DNA of 55,120 nucleotides from Gymnopilus junonius. Taxonomy: Eukaryota > Basidiomycota > Agaricomycetes > Agaricales > Galerinaceae. Every line of letters begins with the position of its first letter. Positions within the stretch are counted from its first letter, which is position 1. The notes beneath the pieces are model-generated. The model saw only the letters and a program-made list of their open reading frames with translations, made no database searches and was not told the DNA's origin. Both the position numbers and the translations under genes were made by a program. This document shows, one piece after another, positions 23,277 through 36,730 of the stretch. The stretch lies in NCBI GenBank assembly GCA_015501075.1, contig JADNYJ010000235.1:1-55120 (forward strand), read 5' to 3'.

Positions 23277-25300
23277 CTAGCCATACTCTCTCTCTCACTG
23301 CATACCCATTCCTAGTTTTCTTCCTGTTCGCTCTTCTCCTCGGTCTTACCTCATATCTTGTCTCGGCTGATTGGAATGCTGTCAGATCCCAGTTGCCTGC
23401 CAGGTGTGATCTCACACATACTCGAAGCATTTTTGGGACTTTTGGAGAGGATCTGGATTCTTGAGATAGGATGGAGAATGTGGCGAGGGCAAAGGTGAGT
23501 TTTGGTATTTCACTCCCTGGGAAGACTACTGAACATTGTATCTCAGACGCGTTCAAACATTATTGTTCCCTGGTTTCCCACTGGCTCTCATGCTACAATT
23601 CACTCTGGCCATCCGTTGGTTATCCCGTTCTCATTCAGATCTCCTCCATGACATCCCGACTCTTCCAACATCGTCATAGGTGAGCTTCGTCACTTTCTTA
23701 TCTTCTGTTAAATATTCTTTCCACCCTCGAGGTTTATTTCATCTTTTGACCGTTCACCGCTCTGTGCTTGATTTCCGCCTCTTCAGATAAAAGTTCACAT
23801 TTATGTGCTGCTCTCTTCAAGGAGCGCACTTAAGTTGTAATTTTATCAATGACATAAGCTGGCACTCCGAGTGGTTTACGATATCTTGAGGACGTTACAG
23901 TCCAGACATTGTCGTAACGCTTCATGTTCTGACTTCTTCTCTTCATTTTCTCGGGTCTTTCATCTTTCATATGCTGCTCAATTCTTGGGAGCGATTGTTC
24001 AGTCAGGTTATTGAAGATCGACTTGAATTTGTTGATGGACCGTTGCTATTTTCCGATCCCTGTATCCTTTTTTCTCTGCAGTATTTGGCAGGTCTTTTTT
24101 TGTACAGCGGACTGTAGACGCTTGATCTAGCATCCGTTTTTCTTGGCCACATCATTATCCTTTTTCACTTCGTGATTTTCCTTTCGTTCTTTGCCGCTCT
24201 TTTCCTATACACAATTGAGTCCTTTGAAACTCAAATTACTGGGTAAAGCTTTGGCGTCTCCAAAGACGGAGAGTAATTGCCCCCTCTCTGATTATTCAGG
24301 GAAAGTATGGTCATCTTTTATCTGGATTAGAAGTATTCTCCAGTGATTCCTATTTGATCTACCTTGACTCCTGATTCTTTATTTTTAAAGCCGTCATGCA
24401 GTGACTCGAACAGCTTTTTTTTTCATTTACGTCTTTGATTTACTTAATTTACTTACCTTATGCAATGCTCCTTCTTTTCGAATATTTCATGTACAATTTT
24501 TTTCGCCGTCTTCCACATTTTTTGGCTGTGACGTCGTCTTCCACGTGGGAATCACGGAAGTATGTATGAACAAGATGATAACACACTATGGTTGTTACTT
24601 GTTTGCCTCACAGTGACTTCATCTTGTAGGCCCTGCTTCTGGATTCCCAAGTGATAATCAACGAGTTTACAATATTTCTCTCATTCCTTTCGAATGGATA
24701 GACATGCTTAAAGGGTGAGATATAGCATTCGATGTTTGTTGAAAACAATCTGAGCGAGGCTTTTATATTGGTTTTAATTGACAAGGTATCGCGTCAACGG
24801 TGATGAAATGCAATAAATGGAATGGGAGTGCTCCAAGTGAGCTGGTAGATGAGTAGATGAATGAATAAGGGTGGTGCTAGTATAGCGACCAGTGGCTGTG
24901 GTAGTATAAATGGAAGATCTCTCCATGATCACTGATGCTCTGCGAGAGTTTAGGCAATGAAAGTGAGGGACAAGTCCGGGACAAGGTGTCCGAAGCTTTC
25001 AGTTTGCGAGTGGTGGAATATATTCCAATTGAACACCATAGAGCGATTACCGCTTCCGAGAGGATGGGATGGATCATTGCGATCCTGGACGATTCGCATA
25101 ACTTGGATGGTCATGATTGTGAAAAGTAAGATAGGTCTAGAGAACAAGGGCTTGCCAGAGTACTGCTGGATGAAGAGACAACAGGAGGAGTCAATGAATA
25201 AAATGAGATGCAAGGGTGATTGAAAGCAGAGTAAGGAGGGAACACGAGCATCGAGCCGACTCCGAGCGGAGCCAGGTAGAACCATGCTTCCGAACCTCAC
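23277..25300. other. Flank of the MULE, possible host exons, no confident gene
   Basis: Just right of the MULE a frame encodes a hydrophobic segment (YPFLVFFLFALLLGLTSYL) and a GTGAGT...CAG intron can be placed at about 23494-23547, so the MULE probably interrupted a host gene. I could not identify the product. From 23700 to 25300 the sequence is T-rich and then AG-rich with no motif I recognise. Confidence 0.35.
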
Positions 25301-28300
25301 CCGATGACGCCTCGTTCCTTTCTCCCTTACCTTTGCTCTTTCTCAATGAAGTTGAAGGATTTGTGTACACATCCTAGGAGTATCTGGTGCTGGTAAGCCC
25401 CAACACCTGTCTCCCAGTGACATGCCAGCTCACTTGTGTGGTTCTCCCCACTTCGTAGATTGCCCATTGATTCCCTGACTGCTGACCATCTCAATGGTTT
25501 GATAGCTCAGCATGGCGGGTGGTGCCCTCGTGTCGATATTCGGCTCACAATCGATGTTCATGACCACCTGATAATGACTGCACTCTCATCTTTCTTGGAT
25601 GCACTGGAGCTGCCTGTGGGTTGAACTGCTCTGTGTATCTTGGAAATTTGTCGGTGTTCTTTGCAGTCCTGATACCTTGGCTAATTGGCAATTGGTAGGA
25701 ATAGTTGTCTTGCATGTGATGCTTCTCGACTTGTTGATTCTATAAGTGCTAGGTTTCTTGGTAGCGTCGAGATGCAGAAGTAATCAAGGTGAGCACCATT
25801 ATGATGCCCTCCCTGCATGATATTTACTAAACAACACATTGATCTCTAACTATTCCCTGATTCTATCTGGAGCACATACATATCTGGCAGGCCTAATCAT
25901 TGTTCCTCCTCATCCACATCATGAACGTTCTCAAGCACTCTAGGTGACGTTCACCATTAATGATTAGTAGTAGCCTTAAACCATCTGAATCATAATATAG
26001 AAAGGAACACCTCCACCGAAATCAAATGACTAACATCGCCTGTGTAGTAATAGAAGTGCATGCAACGATCTGCACACTCTGGAACTATCATTGATGCCTA
26101 CCTATTGCCAATCTATCTGTAAGCAAATGTATTGTGATCGACACAACCCAGTTACTTGTAACTTACTTATGTACATGTAGAGTATTATAAGGCTGAGGAG
26201 GTGATGTGTGAATGTAGACCAGCAGAGCATTGACAGATGAGAGGTTACATTCGATGGAAGAATACCCGCTGAAATTTGATAAGAAAGAAAGGAAGGTATG
26301 CAGGTATACTGTGAAAATGAGAGTCAAGCTATGAACCTCATCAAAGAAGAGGGATTGGCAAAGAGCATGACTCTGCTGAGCCACCACTCAGATGATCAAT
26401 GAAAGGTTGAAAGATGTCAGATAAATCTCCCAAAGTGACCCCATCCAATCAACCCATCTGATCCATGAACGCGGTAAGGACATTCCGACTATAACATATC
26501 AGAACTCGGAAAAGTTCAGCGTGTTACAAGCCGGAAGTTCAAGTACCATGTCGTGCATTGGATGATGATTGGGAAGGAATATTCAGGTCTCTTAAAAGAT
26601 GAGGCAAGGGCACCGTGTCGCAACAAGTGAAGGCCATAATATGCAGAGAAAACAAGAAGTCAAGAGATAACGGAGTTGAACCCATGCTCAAACTCAAATG
26701 ATAAAAAGACTGGTTACATATGGATACGGATATGGATATGGGACATGGGACACGGCATGTATCATCATATCACGAGTTTGAATAATGACAGAGCAAAACA
26801 AGTCATAAAATACGAGAATCCATAAATCGGAAAAACTGAAGGGGCAAATCCCAGCTACGAGTTTGAGGAGAAAAACAACCGAGGAGCCTGGCAAATAAGT
26901 GAGAGAATGTGTAGCTGGAGTAATTATAATGTTCCTGAGTGACAGGGAGGAGATCTCAGGTGAATCCACGCAGATGACCAAGAGGAAGAGACTGTGCATG
27001 GAAGCTCAGCTGAGGGATCTACTCTCGAGGCTTGAGTCATGGAAAGCATCTGGAAGTATACGAGAAAAAATATCATCCGAGACTCGGAAACACGAACAGG
27101 AATAGTTTATCAAATAATAGAACTTAACAGGTATTCGTAGGGCGAGAAGAAAAAACAGCAAAAAGAATGCCCAGAAATATCAAGCCCATGCCATTGTATA
27201 ATTATTGTCGATTGACATCTTAGGAGCTATTCCGATGTCATTCTCGTACACATGCCTCATTTGTATAATGCATAATGCATGATGCGGAAATGAGGATACG
27301 ATCGGGAATGATAGAAGAGTGAGGTGATCGTTCAGTGTCAATGACAGTATCATATCAGGCATGAAAAGGCTCGGGGTGTTCCACAGGACGATGAGTGCGA
27401 AGTGATTGCTCCTCAACACGTTGGATGTGGACTTGGAGCATATCATATCAATGGAAGGTCGGCCATGGATCAAATAGAAATAAGGAGGAGATCGAGAAGA
27501 AAACCAGAAATGGTGTAACGAGGAGAAAAAAGAAATGACAAAGAACGTACTGGGTATTCACAGTAGACATGTACAGCGCAAGCGAGAAGATGGAGGAGAG
27601 TAGGCAGATTGAAGATGGAGGTATAGAGGAAAAGCACCAGAGAAGAATGAGCGATAACGAGCAGGGATAGCATCCTTTAAGTTAGAAGCTGGGCGTGCCG
27701 AGTTTACCGCGTAGTCGAAGTGAGGGACTGATTTTGACAAGCTCCAGGTCCAGAAAACATGAGAAGTTGAATTTGGAGGGGCTATAAGAAGTAACTAGTA
27801 AACCCAAAGCAAAGTTAAGAAGTCAAGGAGTGCAAGGCCGAACTGGGGAATGAGAATCATCTCGTGTGTTGGCAATGCTGCCACGGTGTCCATGTTCCTG
27901 ATTCAGATTCAGAAGCATATGGGACACTCAATCGGAGTGGAACGATGGTGCACGGTTCGAAGAATAGCGCGCATGGTACTCATGAAGAAGTAAGGCAACG
28001 AGAACAAGGTCGCCATGCGCTGAGAGGGTGGGCGGTTCGCAAAGTGCGGTACGGACTCCGGAGCGAGTCGGAATAGGGAACAAGTGAGAAGGTTTAGGAA
28101 AATATTGCCAAATACTCTCGAGTCATCCTTTCTTGTCGACTCCTTCCAGCTTGACCTACACCCAATGACTCCGACGCGTGTCCTCTGTTCTCCTCGCTAC
28201 TTTTGTGGGTTTCTTCGCGACGTTGGATAATTCTTTGGTTGATAGTGGTAAGCTCGATGACCATGTCTCGATGGCGTGTCAGCTCACTCGATGTTGTGCT

Positions 28301-28700
28301 CCCGTAGTTCAACTTCATATTCTGTGGACTCATCGATTCGCCAGTTTCTAACCCTGACCATCTCAAAGGTTTGGACACTCCACCACTTGTTGGAATTCTA
28401 CCTCACAGTTGATAATCATGTTCCTTGGTTCTCCTCCTATGCAGTACGCATGATCGTAGTCCGTAAGTCGCTGTCTCCGCCCTGATACATTGGCTAACGG
28501 AGCCGTGTTCGCAAGCTATTCGCTGAGACTGATTCTCAAGGTCTCACCTGCGACTCTTCACTGGTGCATTCTAGGGGAAGGGCCGGAACATTGTGTTATT
28601 GAGACGTTGAAGTACTCTTGGTGAGTGAGCTCTTCTACATTGCCCTCTTGGGACGACCTTGACTCATAACCACGCTTGAGACACGTCTATTTCTCTGTTC
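25301..28700. other. Non-coding region with a degenerate dispersed repeat pair
   Basis: The stretches 25380-25790 and 28240-28620 share scattered words in the same order (GCCAGCTCACT/GTCAGCTCACT, GACCATCTCAA.GGTTTG, CTGATAC.TTGGCTAA), suggesting an old repeat family. Sequence between them is AG-rich with no supportable gene. A short run of GGATAC/GGATAT units sits near 26718-26740. Confidence 0.35.
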
Positions 28701-31700
28701 CTTGATTCGCCTCGGTTCATGAACCACCGTACCCTCCCCGTTGTGGATGCCGCTGGCGTTTATGGAACCATCAGTTTTCTTGGATCAGGCAATTGGCGTT
28801 ATGGGGTTCAACATTTCGGACAGTGCTGAAGTACGCCCCCTTAAAGATTTTTCTCGAGTTCCTCCTGCTGACCGCCGTAAACTAGGACGGCATATACACC
28901 GTCTTTCTTTTCTCTCCCATTTTGTTGGATGTTTATCTCCATCCATCAATGGATATACTCATATTTTGCTCAGCATGATGATTCTTTGCTCATAAATTAT
29001 GGAGCCGTTCTTCCTCTCCCTCACTTGGTCTCGTCTCCATCGCTTGGAATCTAGGTATGACAACCAATAAGACAAATCGCGAGAACGTTGTGATTTAGAT
29101 TACTTCCCACCTCGTCGACCGTTTTTTTTCTATTACTTTTGATTTTCGGAGTGGTCTCGTCTTTTAATGTCAAAGTTGCTAGGGGTTCCAAGCGATGTGG
29201 TCTTCTGGTTATCCAGTCTTGTTCCCTCGCATACCATCGGAAGGCATGCAGTATCTCAGACCTCAATTAGCAATTATCTACTCTGTCAACAAGGGGATTC
29301 TTTAATCCCAAACTATTGTTCCTTTCTATCGCTTGGAGCATTGGAATCTGTATTTCGGTATGGCGCATAAGACGAGAATGTAGTATTGATAATCCCTGAT
29401 CAGAATACCCACCCCGCATTGCCGTCGTCGATGGATCTTTTTTTTTTTTCCTTATCCGAGTCGTTGATGGTCTCGTCTTTGTCATCGGAGTTTACCAGGT
29501 TCCAGGTTCCAAGTGAGCGATACAGTTTGGGACATCAGTATAGCCGTTGCTGCTCCTTTTTTCTTTCTTTTGAGTTTCGGGGGTGTGCTCAGTGCTAGGT
29601 GTGGAATGAAGGGGAAAAGCCAAGTTGATATTTCATCGCAGACGGATCCTTGTTCGTGGGTTCTGCCTCTGCATTCCGGAGTATGATAGGAGATACGGGT
29701 TTTGGTTGTCAATGGCGTTGTTTGGGATGAGAACCCGTCATCTTATTCCATTCTGTCTCTCTTTTTCTTCTCACTTGATCCAGTCCATTTTGTCAGCCTG
29801 TTTACATAGAGTAAAGGGATCTTCAATATGTTATTATGCTTATTTTAGAGGACGAAATGAGTATAATACATCGTTGGCATCTTATTCCGATGGTCAACTA
29901 GTAAACATATGCCAAGAAAATAATGAAATACTCTCAGGAAGGGGAGTAGATGAGGGGTTATCTAATGTAAATCGAGTATAGTAAAGTAGTGTAATGTACA
30001 AATGGAAATGAGTGGTAAGTGGTATAAAGCAGGGTGATCAAAGTATGCAGATGTAGAATGAAGTGAAATTAGATAGGAAGAGTACCATGGTTCCAAACAT
30101 AAAAAAAATAGGTCCATTCACATGCATTAAAAATCATAAAGTGTCCAGAGTATGCACATTGATGTGGGCGAGAGCGATTAAAAGGAAACACCGGACCCAG
30201 TGATCATGAAGAAGGGCAAAAAGTTACCTCCATTGCTGAGTACTGGAAAAGTAAAGGTAAAAAAAAAATCAGTTGAGGAGCTCTTAAAGAAGGAAAGGAG
30301 GCCACTCATGATCAACTTGGTAATTGTCGCTGTCTACTACCCATGGGACGGTTATCCCCACTTTTCCTTGGAGGATGCTGAATCCGTTCCCGAGAATGAG
30401 TAGTAAAGTGGGGTACAAAGTCTGAGTATGCCATGAGTACAGCAGTGGAGTGGAAGAGCTTACCGGGGAGGCCGATGTTTGATTTACAGAGAAGGATCAG
30501 ACCAATAGGATTAGTGATGTTAACTGGCGCATTTGAAGTGTCCCTGTGTCATTAAACGTCAATCAGATAAGGAAGAGATGAGAGATTAAAGAGTTCAAGC
30601 AAAAGACGCACCATGAAACATGTGTCCTCTCATTAATATGCCAGACTGTACCATTCGTGGGGTACGTCACCGGTGGTATGAAGACATCTCACTGCTCGAG
30701 AGGAACGGGAGAAGCGGTAATGCCTGAGAGAGCGCTGAGGAGGAGGGTGCAGACACATTTACAGTGGTAAGTCATATCTACCCTCTACCCTCTAGCAAAA
30801 TCTGGAATTGAATAACCCAGGCCAAAAAAATAGGTCACTTTTGGAGATGAAGAGCATTGCATTATATCAGAAAGTGGAGTTTTTCTGCAGTACCACTGTA
30901 GGATACAATCCCGATTTCTCCACTCATTGTCATTGTCGCATTTTATCCAATCTGGAGAACTCCACAGACCAGATTTTTAAAATTCAATTGCTCACATCAC
31001 TGACATATAAAGTCAGTGACATTCGCAAATTGGATTGAAAGGACAGGAGTTCCTGGATTGGAAGGATGGTCTGGGGAGGAATGTGGATCGATCGTCAAGC
31101 TAGAGTGTGTATGGTAGGAATACATGGGATCAGAAGTAACAATGATTATGGTTGTAAATGCAACAGACATACTCTAGTGGCCTGTGTGCTCAAGCATGTA
31201 AGAGGAAAGATGTGGTTAGAGGATAAGGAATGATCCTTTGAGATTGCACACCCTGAGTATTGGAGATCACAGTGGGATAACTTTGGAGATGGGGAAATAG
31301 CAAGCAGGAATGAAATCATTCGAGTAAGTGTGGTGGTATGTACATGAAGAAACAGAACAGAATTGGAGGGCATATGAGCCCATAGGACAGATATAGTGAA
31401 CAAGTGAAGAGTGTAGATGATAGGGCAAGATGTACTCAATTGGAAAACAAAAACGGGAAAGAGACAAGGCTCTATATGAAGTAGTCGGACATATGTAATT
31501 CCAATCCAAAAGGAAACAAGAAGGTCATAGTGCAAAAGGTCATGCACAAGGTATAAAACACCATATTTTCATAATTGGAAATAGGAGGAAGTGACCTTTC
31601 CACCAGACATGAGAGAGTCAAGGTGTACAGACCAGGAGTAGCAAGCAGCTGCAGAAACTGTCCTACCTCTCCCCCTGTCTCACACATGTGACATTCTGGC

Positions 31701-32160
31701 AATCACCAGACATCCGCATATGGTAATCTCAGTATTTCTATATGTATAGTACTACTTAAATACATGTAGATTTGCATATAAAATAAATGGTGTTTTTGAA
31801 GATGAAACAAATGAAAGGCTGAGCACTAACAGTGGCCATAAAATGAAGAAATAAAAATGAAATTATATACATGTTTCTGGCATCTGTTTATTGTGACATG
31901 CTTAACACAGCATCTGGAATTCTAACACAAACCCGCCCTAACCTTCTAACTCAACCAAGAATGCACTGCTGTGCAGGGAGACAAACATTCTTTTCCCTAA
32001 CCATTAATCCTAACATAATGTAACCAATCTTTACAAAGAGAAAAATATTTGGCCTAAGTGTGGGAAAAATACAAAAATATAAAATAGCCCACATTGGAAT
32101 CGAACTGAGCATCTCAATAATTAAATTGATGTAAAGTTATGGCTGGATAGCAGTGTTGGT
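28701..32160. other. Region without genes, containing a degenerate tandem duplication
   Basis: About 29040-29175 and 29340-29485 look like two diverged copies of one segment: TGGAATCT, then ATAAGAC, a poly-T run and TGGTCTCGTCTTT in the same order. Elsewhere I see only AT-rich sequence with unsupported short open frames. Near 32095-32110 a GTTCGATTCC box (minus strand) resembles a tRNA B box, but no full tRNA fold is present. Confidence 0.35.
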
Positions 32161-32164
32161 GAGA

Positions 32165-32230
32165 CAAAAAGAAAAAGAAAAAGAAAAAGAAAAAGGAAGG
32201 AGGGAGGAGGAAAGGAGGAAGGAAAGGGAC
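32165..32230. repeat. Purine microsatellite (GAAAAA and GGAGGAA units)
   Basis: Tandem AAAAAG units are followed by AGGAAGG-type units on the plus strand, read directly. Confidence 0.85.
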
Positions 32231-35200
32231 ACTTCCTCCTGGTCTCAACTTCATCAATAACCCTCTCTGATCTACCCAATCAAGGCCAATGCATGCCTTG
32301 AGCCTCCAAGGCTGTAATTTTAGGTACAGAAACTGACTATTTTTAATTTTCGTGCCTGCAGTGCTGGATACTCGCTTAGATGATCAGAACAACCCTTTTC
32401 TTGTGCCTTTTTTCTAAATCTTATTCGCTGTGCAGTCCAGATACTCACTTAGATACACCGTGTGATTTTGGGAACTAGGCCCTACTGGTAATAGCATGAT
32501 CATGACTTCAAGTTGAGTCTCAGTTGATTTTCTTGAGAGTACATGGACTAGTGCATTCAACCTTTTAATTGCAATGTTATATATATATATATTTATTTCC
32601 TGTGATGCCATGCCTTGATGATGCTACGGTAGCTACTAATTTTCGCCATTGGCAGCATTCTGAGGTGATGGCTTCACAAGGACTCGGAGCACCGGCTTCT
32701 GGAATGACCAGTCATGTTCTTTGCTTACATGATATTATTTTTGAACTCAGAGTCAGAATCAGTATCCATCACCAACATAGGCAACCAGCCAAAGTTACCA
32801 TTCCACCATACCATCATTATTTAGTAAGCTCCACCAGACCTTATATCAGCCTTAGATTTGTAGTATTTCCTTTTAAGGCATGTGAGACAGGGGGAGAGCT
32901 GGGCCAGCTGGCTGCGGACAACTGCTCTGACCTCAACCTCAACCTCGGACGATGTCGATTTGCAATGAATCTTGCAGGCTGTAACTTCCATATTGGAATG
33001 GGTGGAGTCAAGAAAGAAGAGAAGACAGTTTGCAGCCTGAGAGTGGGGAGATTCGCTGTGCGCACCTGCCGTGCTGGCAGTGGAAGCAGAAAGAGGGGTT
33101 CAGGGATGAAAGCAATTTCAGCCGATTGATTCTGACAAGGCTGGAACTGGAGGCTTCTGCCAAATACTGACAAATTGGGCTCTGTTGTTTTCCACCTCGA
33201 CTCAACACCAACTTGAAGCTTGACACTGTCTCACTTGAAAATGCATCTTAATGCCTCTTTTACTGGAGCAGACCTATTCTTCTGTCTGTGTCTCACAGCA
33301 GCCTTTCCCACCTTTTCCTTTAGCAACTTCTCTGTACATGTTCCATGAGTTTGCCTCTCAGATCTCAAGTTGATAAGAGGGCACATTTTCAGAGAAAAGG
33401 ACAATGTATGTCACCAATGTTCTTCCACTTATCTGCTCCTTCTTGGTTAACCTGTTGTGTTGTCTCTTTCTGCCATGTAGTCATGCTGGCATACATTCTC
33501 TGGACCATGATTATGCCTTTCTACATTGCTCACAAGCTTGGGACACTTTCTGACCCTGTTGGAACTCTTATTGGCAGTTGTATCCTCATGAGGTAATCAA
33601 ATTGGCACGCTGTGGGTCTGTGTAGGAGACTAGTTGTTGATGGCTTTGGGAGATCAAGGGTATGTTTCCAATTGCACAACTTCTCTTTTCTTTCAGCTGA
33701 TTACACTGACAACATCTTTCCCGTAGATCTCCTTGAGGCTGACTATGTTCATCCAAATGTCAGGATGAATGCTGCAGTGTTTTTGCTTCTTAATACATGG
33801 TATCCTTTTGGTTGGAGTTTCACCAAGCAACCTTCTTCTTTGCCTCATTGTGCTCTAAATCCTTTGAATAACTTATATCCACATAAATACCTTATGTGGC
33901 TCTAGGTTTTTGTTTTATGGTTTATGATATTTGGATATGCTGAAGGTATGTTCATCAATATGTCCTTCGGAATCAACTCAGTTCATACTGAAATTATCTG
34001 CTAGGCATCCAGTCTTTGCCTATAAGTCTCAGTCATTTCTTTACCTCCTCTGACCTCCTTGGAGTGTGACATTTACTCCACTCTTTTCTTAATCCCTTCT
34101 TCTTCCATTTCTTCTCCTTGGGTATTTCCCTCTGTCACAGTATATCTATCACACCTCAATGAAATGGTGACAATAACTCTGGATTTTGCTTCTTTGCACC
34201 ATTTTCTTTCTTTATCTGTGATCCTTTTGTTCCAATCTTTTTCTTTACTTTCTTGACTTCCTGCCCTTGCATGTTACATCAAGATGGATTGATCTAAAAG
34301 TTCAATTGGAATTTGAACCATTGTCATGTCTTGATTTCATCAGTTTTGTTCTCCTGATTCTTCTTATGCATTTTTCTTCTTACACGCTTTTGCTATCGCA
34401 GTTTGGTGCACCACTTTTCGATTTATATGACCATGTCCTTTTCTCACTCCAGGGTTCTGCTTCATTTTTCTGCAGGAGCCTGGGGGACCTACCACCCACT
34501 TGGATCATTCTCTCCTTCAATTAGCCAATTCTTTCTGCTATTGAAATAACCAACACTTGGTAGCTTTGACTGATCTGAAAAGATTACCTTTCTGTGCAAT
34601 CTCAAGTTTGCCTTGAGGAGTATTACTTATGAGTCAATCTTGAATTTACTCAGTAATTCACAAGTGATTGACTAATTTTTTTTCTCCCCTTGTTCATGAT
34701 CTCATCCTGCCATCCTGCATCGACCCTGATTGATGTTTGAACCCTACGTTTTTGTCTGAATAGGCTCATCTTAGTCACTGTGTGATACTCAAAAGTCGCA
34801 TATGTCAAAAGGTGGTGATATTAACTTGACACTTTCTTTGGAAAAAGAAAGCAGCTTCAACATGACCTTTTGTCGAGTTTTTGAAGTTCCCAGCGATCAA
34901 CCTTGTTTCAGGAAAGGATGGCATTTTGTTGATCTTCACATTCTAGCATTCCCTTTTATCTGACACATCATGTATTTACTCTTGATTTATTTTCCTTGTC
35001 TTCCGACTCTTATTTTTCTTTATCCTTTTCCCCTAGTTCAATCACAGTACCTATGTGTTTCTTCTCCAGAGCATCACACAAGTGGCAATCTTGATGATCC
35101 CAAAGGTGATATTGTGGGTACTCTGATTTGTTAGAAGAGGCATAATCAATCACTCTTTCGTCCCTATTCCAGGCTGCCCCTTGTGTGATTAATGGGGCAA

Positions 35201-35504
35201 GTAATGGAAGTACTGTGGTCCTTCACTTCATACTTTTCACCTCTCGTTTTTTCCTTCTTTTCGAAAGGGTGGTATTATCGAATTACCTGGTAGCTGCTGT
35301 ACAGGTCGGCTCTGCTTCCTCTTTTGTTTGAGCTTTTCTAATAAAAAGACCCTAGCATTCAGCTAACATGCATGAGTGATGAGCATCTTCTACCGACATT
35401 AGTCGACAATGTTTCATTTCATATGATTATTACACAATACTTAATGTGCTCTTTGAAAAACACCCCTGGTCAGTTTGGGAGACTTGTTCTGCCATACATT
35501 GTAG
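32231..35504. other. Region without a supportable gene
   Basis: Pyrimidine-rich DNA with a short TA run at 32576-32592. The longest frame (32569-33129, 186 codons) is overlapped by an antisense frame of similar length and shows no family motif. A phrase encoding CETGGELGQ here (about 32880-32910) recurs diverged and inverted near 31650-31690, hinting at a small dispersed repeat. Confidence 0.35.
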
Positions 35505-36253
35505 TGTGGAGTCAGTACTCCGTCTGAGCGCGGAATTACACAAAATCGTTACGGCGGCAGACTCACCTCGATCTTTTAGTGAGTCAGCCACAACACCGCC
35601 AATGGCCCAGCTCCAAGCCACTGAATTGAAAGATTTTGTTTCCGTCCACCTGCTCAACTTGCACTGGCAACGTGATTACAGAAAATTACCATATATGTAT
35701 ATTTTCCTTTTACTTTATTCCTTGTCAGGGCAACCAACTCGCTAATTCCTTATTCCTTCATTCATCTTTTTGGCGCCCTGACTTGTCCCCATTCAAATAT
35801 TAGCCTTAGATTTATTCCTATAAAATTTTCAAGGAAATTTTCGTAGCTAAAGAGGTATAAAAACCATGTAGTAGCTACATATTTTCTTTGGTTAATTTCA
35901 GTGCATTTTTCCCCACTCAAAACGAGAGCTACAAGAGCTCTAGCCGACTTGCGAAGAAGTCAAAGTCTCCAAACTTACTCACTTTCTCATGGGTACAGGC
36001 AACTTTGGGATCTACTCAAAGTTCCTTACCCACTCGTATTCTCCCAATTGAGCTTGCTAAGGACACTTGAGGTGATCCTTAGGCTCTCTTATTCCACCAA
36101 ACACCCTCAAAACATCAAGACTTATTTTTCTTTTCACTACCATCTACTTGGACATAGTACCTTAGTATTTGATTGTTCCGTCAATCATCTTACTCAGTTC
36201 CTTCGGATTTCCCCTCGTCTTATACCGTTCCCACACAGAACGGGTTATTTACA
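35505..36253 (+). repeat. Gypsy-1 5' LTR
   Basis: 749 bp, TGTGGAGTC...TTATTTACA, near-identical to the solo LTR at 4425-5173. A TATAAAAA box at 35856-35863 is the likely core promoter. Confidence 0.87.
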
Positions 36254-36255
36254 AC

Positions 36256-36273
36256 TGGAGCCCACCACAAGGG
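36256..36273 (+). other. Gypsy-1 primer-binding site
   Basis: TGGAGCCCACCACAAGGG begins two bases after the LTR. TGG pairs with the CCA end of a tRNA. Gypsy-2 has the same first 11 bases, so both use the same primer. The tRNA would end GGTGGGC-U-CCA; a U discriminator is typical of tRNA-Cys, but the identity is not proven. Confidence 0.6.
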
Positions 36274-36730
36274 GGTTCTAAGGTTTCTTTTGTCTCAAGT
36301 TTTATCAAAAATCGGGCACATGTTTTTGCATCAGTGGAATCAATTACAAACTCGAACTCTTGGCAAAAATCTGCCCGAGGTAATCTGCATACGATTTGTA
36401 GGCTACCCTTTGCTACTCAATAACGGATTCGTCATTCTACACCCCTAACGAATCCTCCACCATTTCCGATCAAAACTTAACAACTCCGCCAGCTGGCACA
36501 GGCAGAACTAGTCCTATTAAAGATGGACCGGGTTCTCCTATCATAGGACGATTAAATCCAGCCCAGTGGATGGATCAAAACAGGGATCGAGATCAGCACC
36601 AAGCTGATCAAGAACATACCTGGCTCACGACGAGCATCGGGATACACATAGTGATCTAGACAAAGACCAATTTGAAAAAAGCGTATCAAAGAAGAAACTT
36701 CCATCACTCACCTCATTAATCAAACCCAAG

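Noticed and set aside
32090..32165. tRNA or tRNA-derived SINE on the minus strand
   Set aside because: A GTTCGATTCC B-box-like word and a GTGGGCTA end are present, but the D arm and the 5' acceptor strand do not pair, so no tRNA fold can be drawn. A SINE remnant next to the GAAAAA tract remains possible but unsupported.
31650..32910. Inverted pair encoding CETGGE(V/L)GQ as a conserved protein domain
   Set aside because: Only about 13 bases (GACAGGGGGAGAG) match well and the surrounding reading frames do not agree, so it is at most a fragment of a dispersed repeat.
32569..33129. 186-codon plus-strand gene
   Set aside because: A comparable antisense frame overlaps it and the translation begins with a TATATA-derived Tyr/Ile run; no conserved motif.
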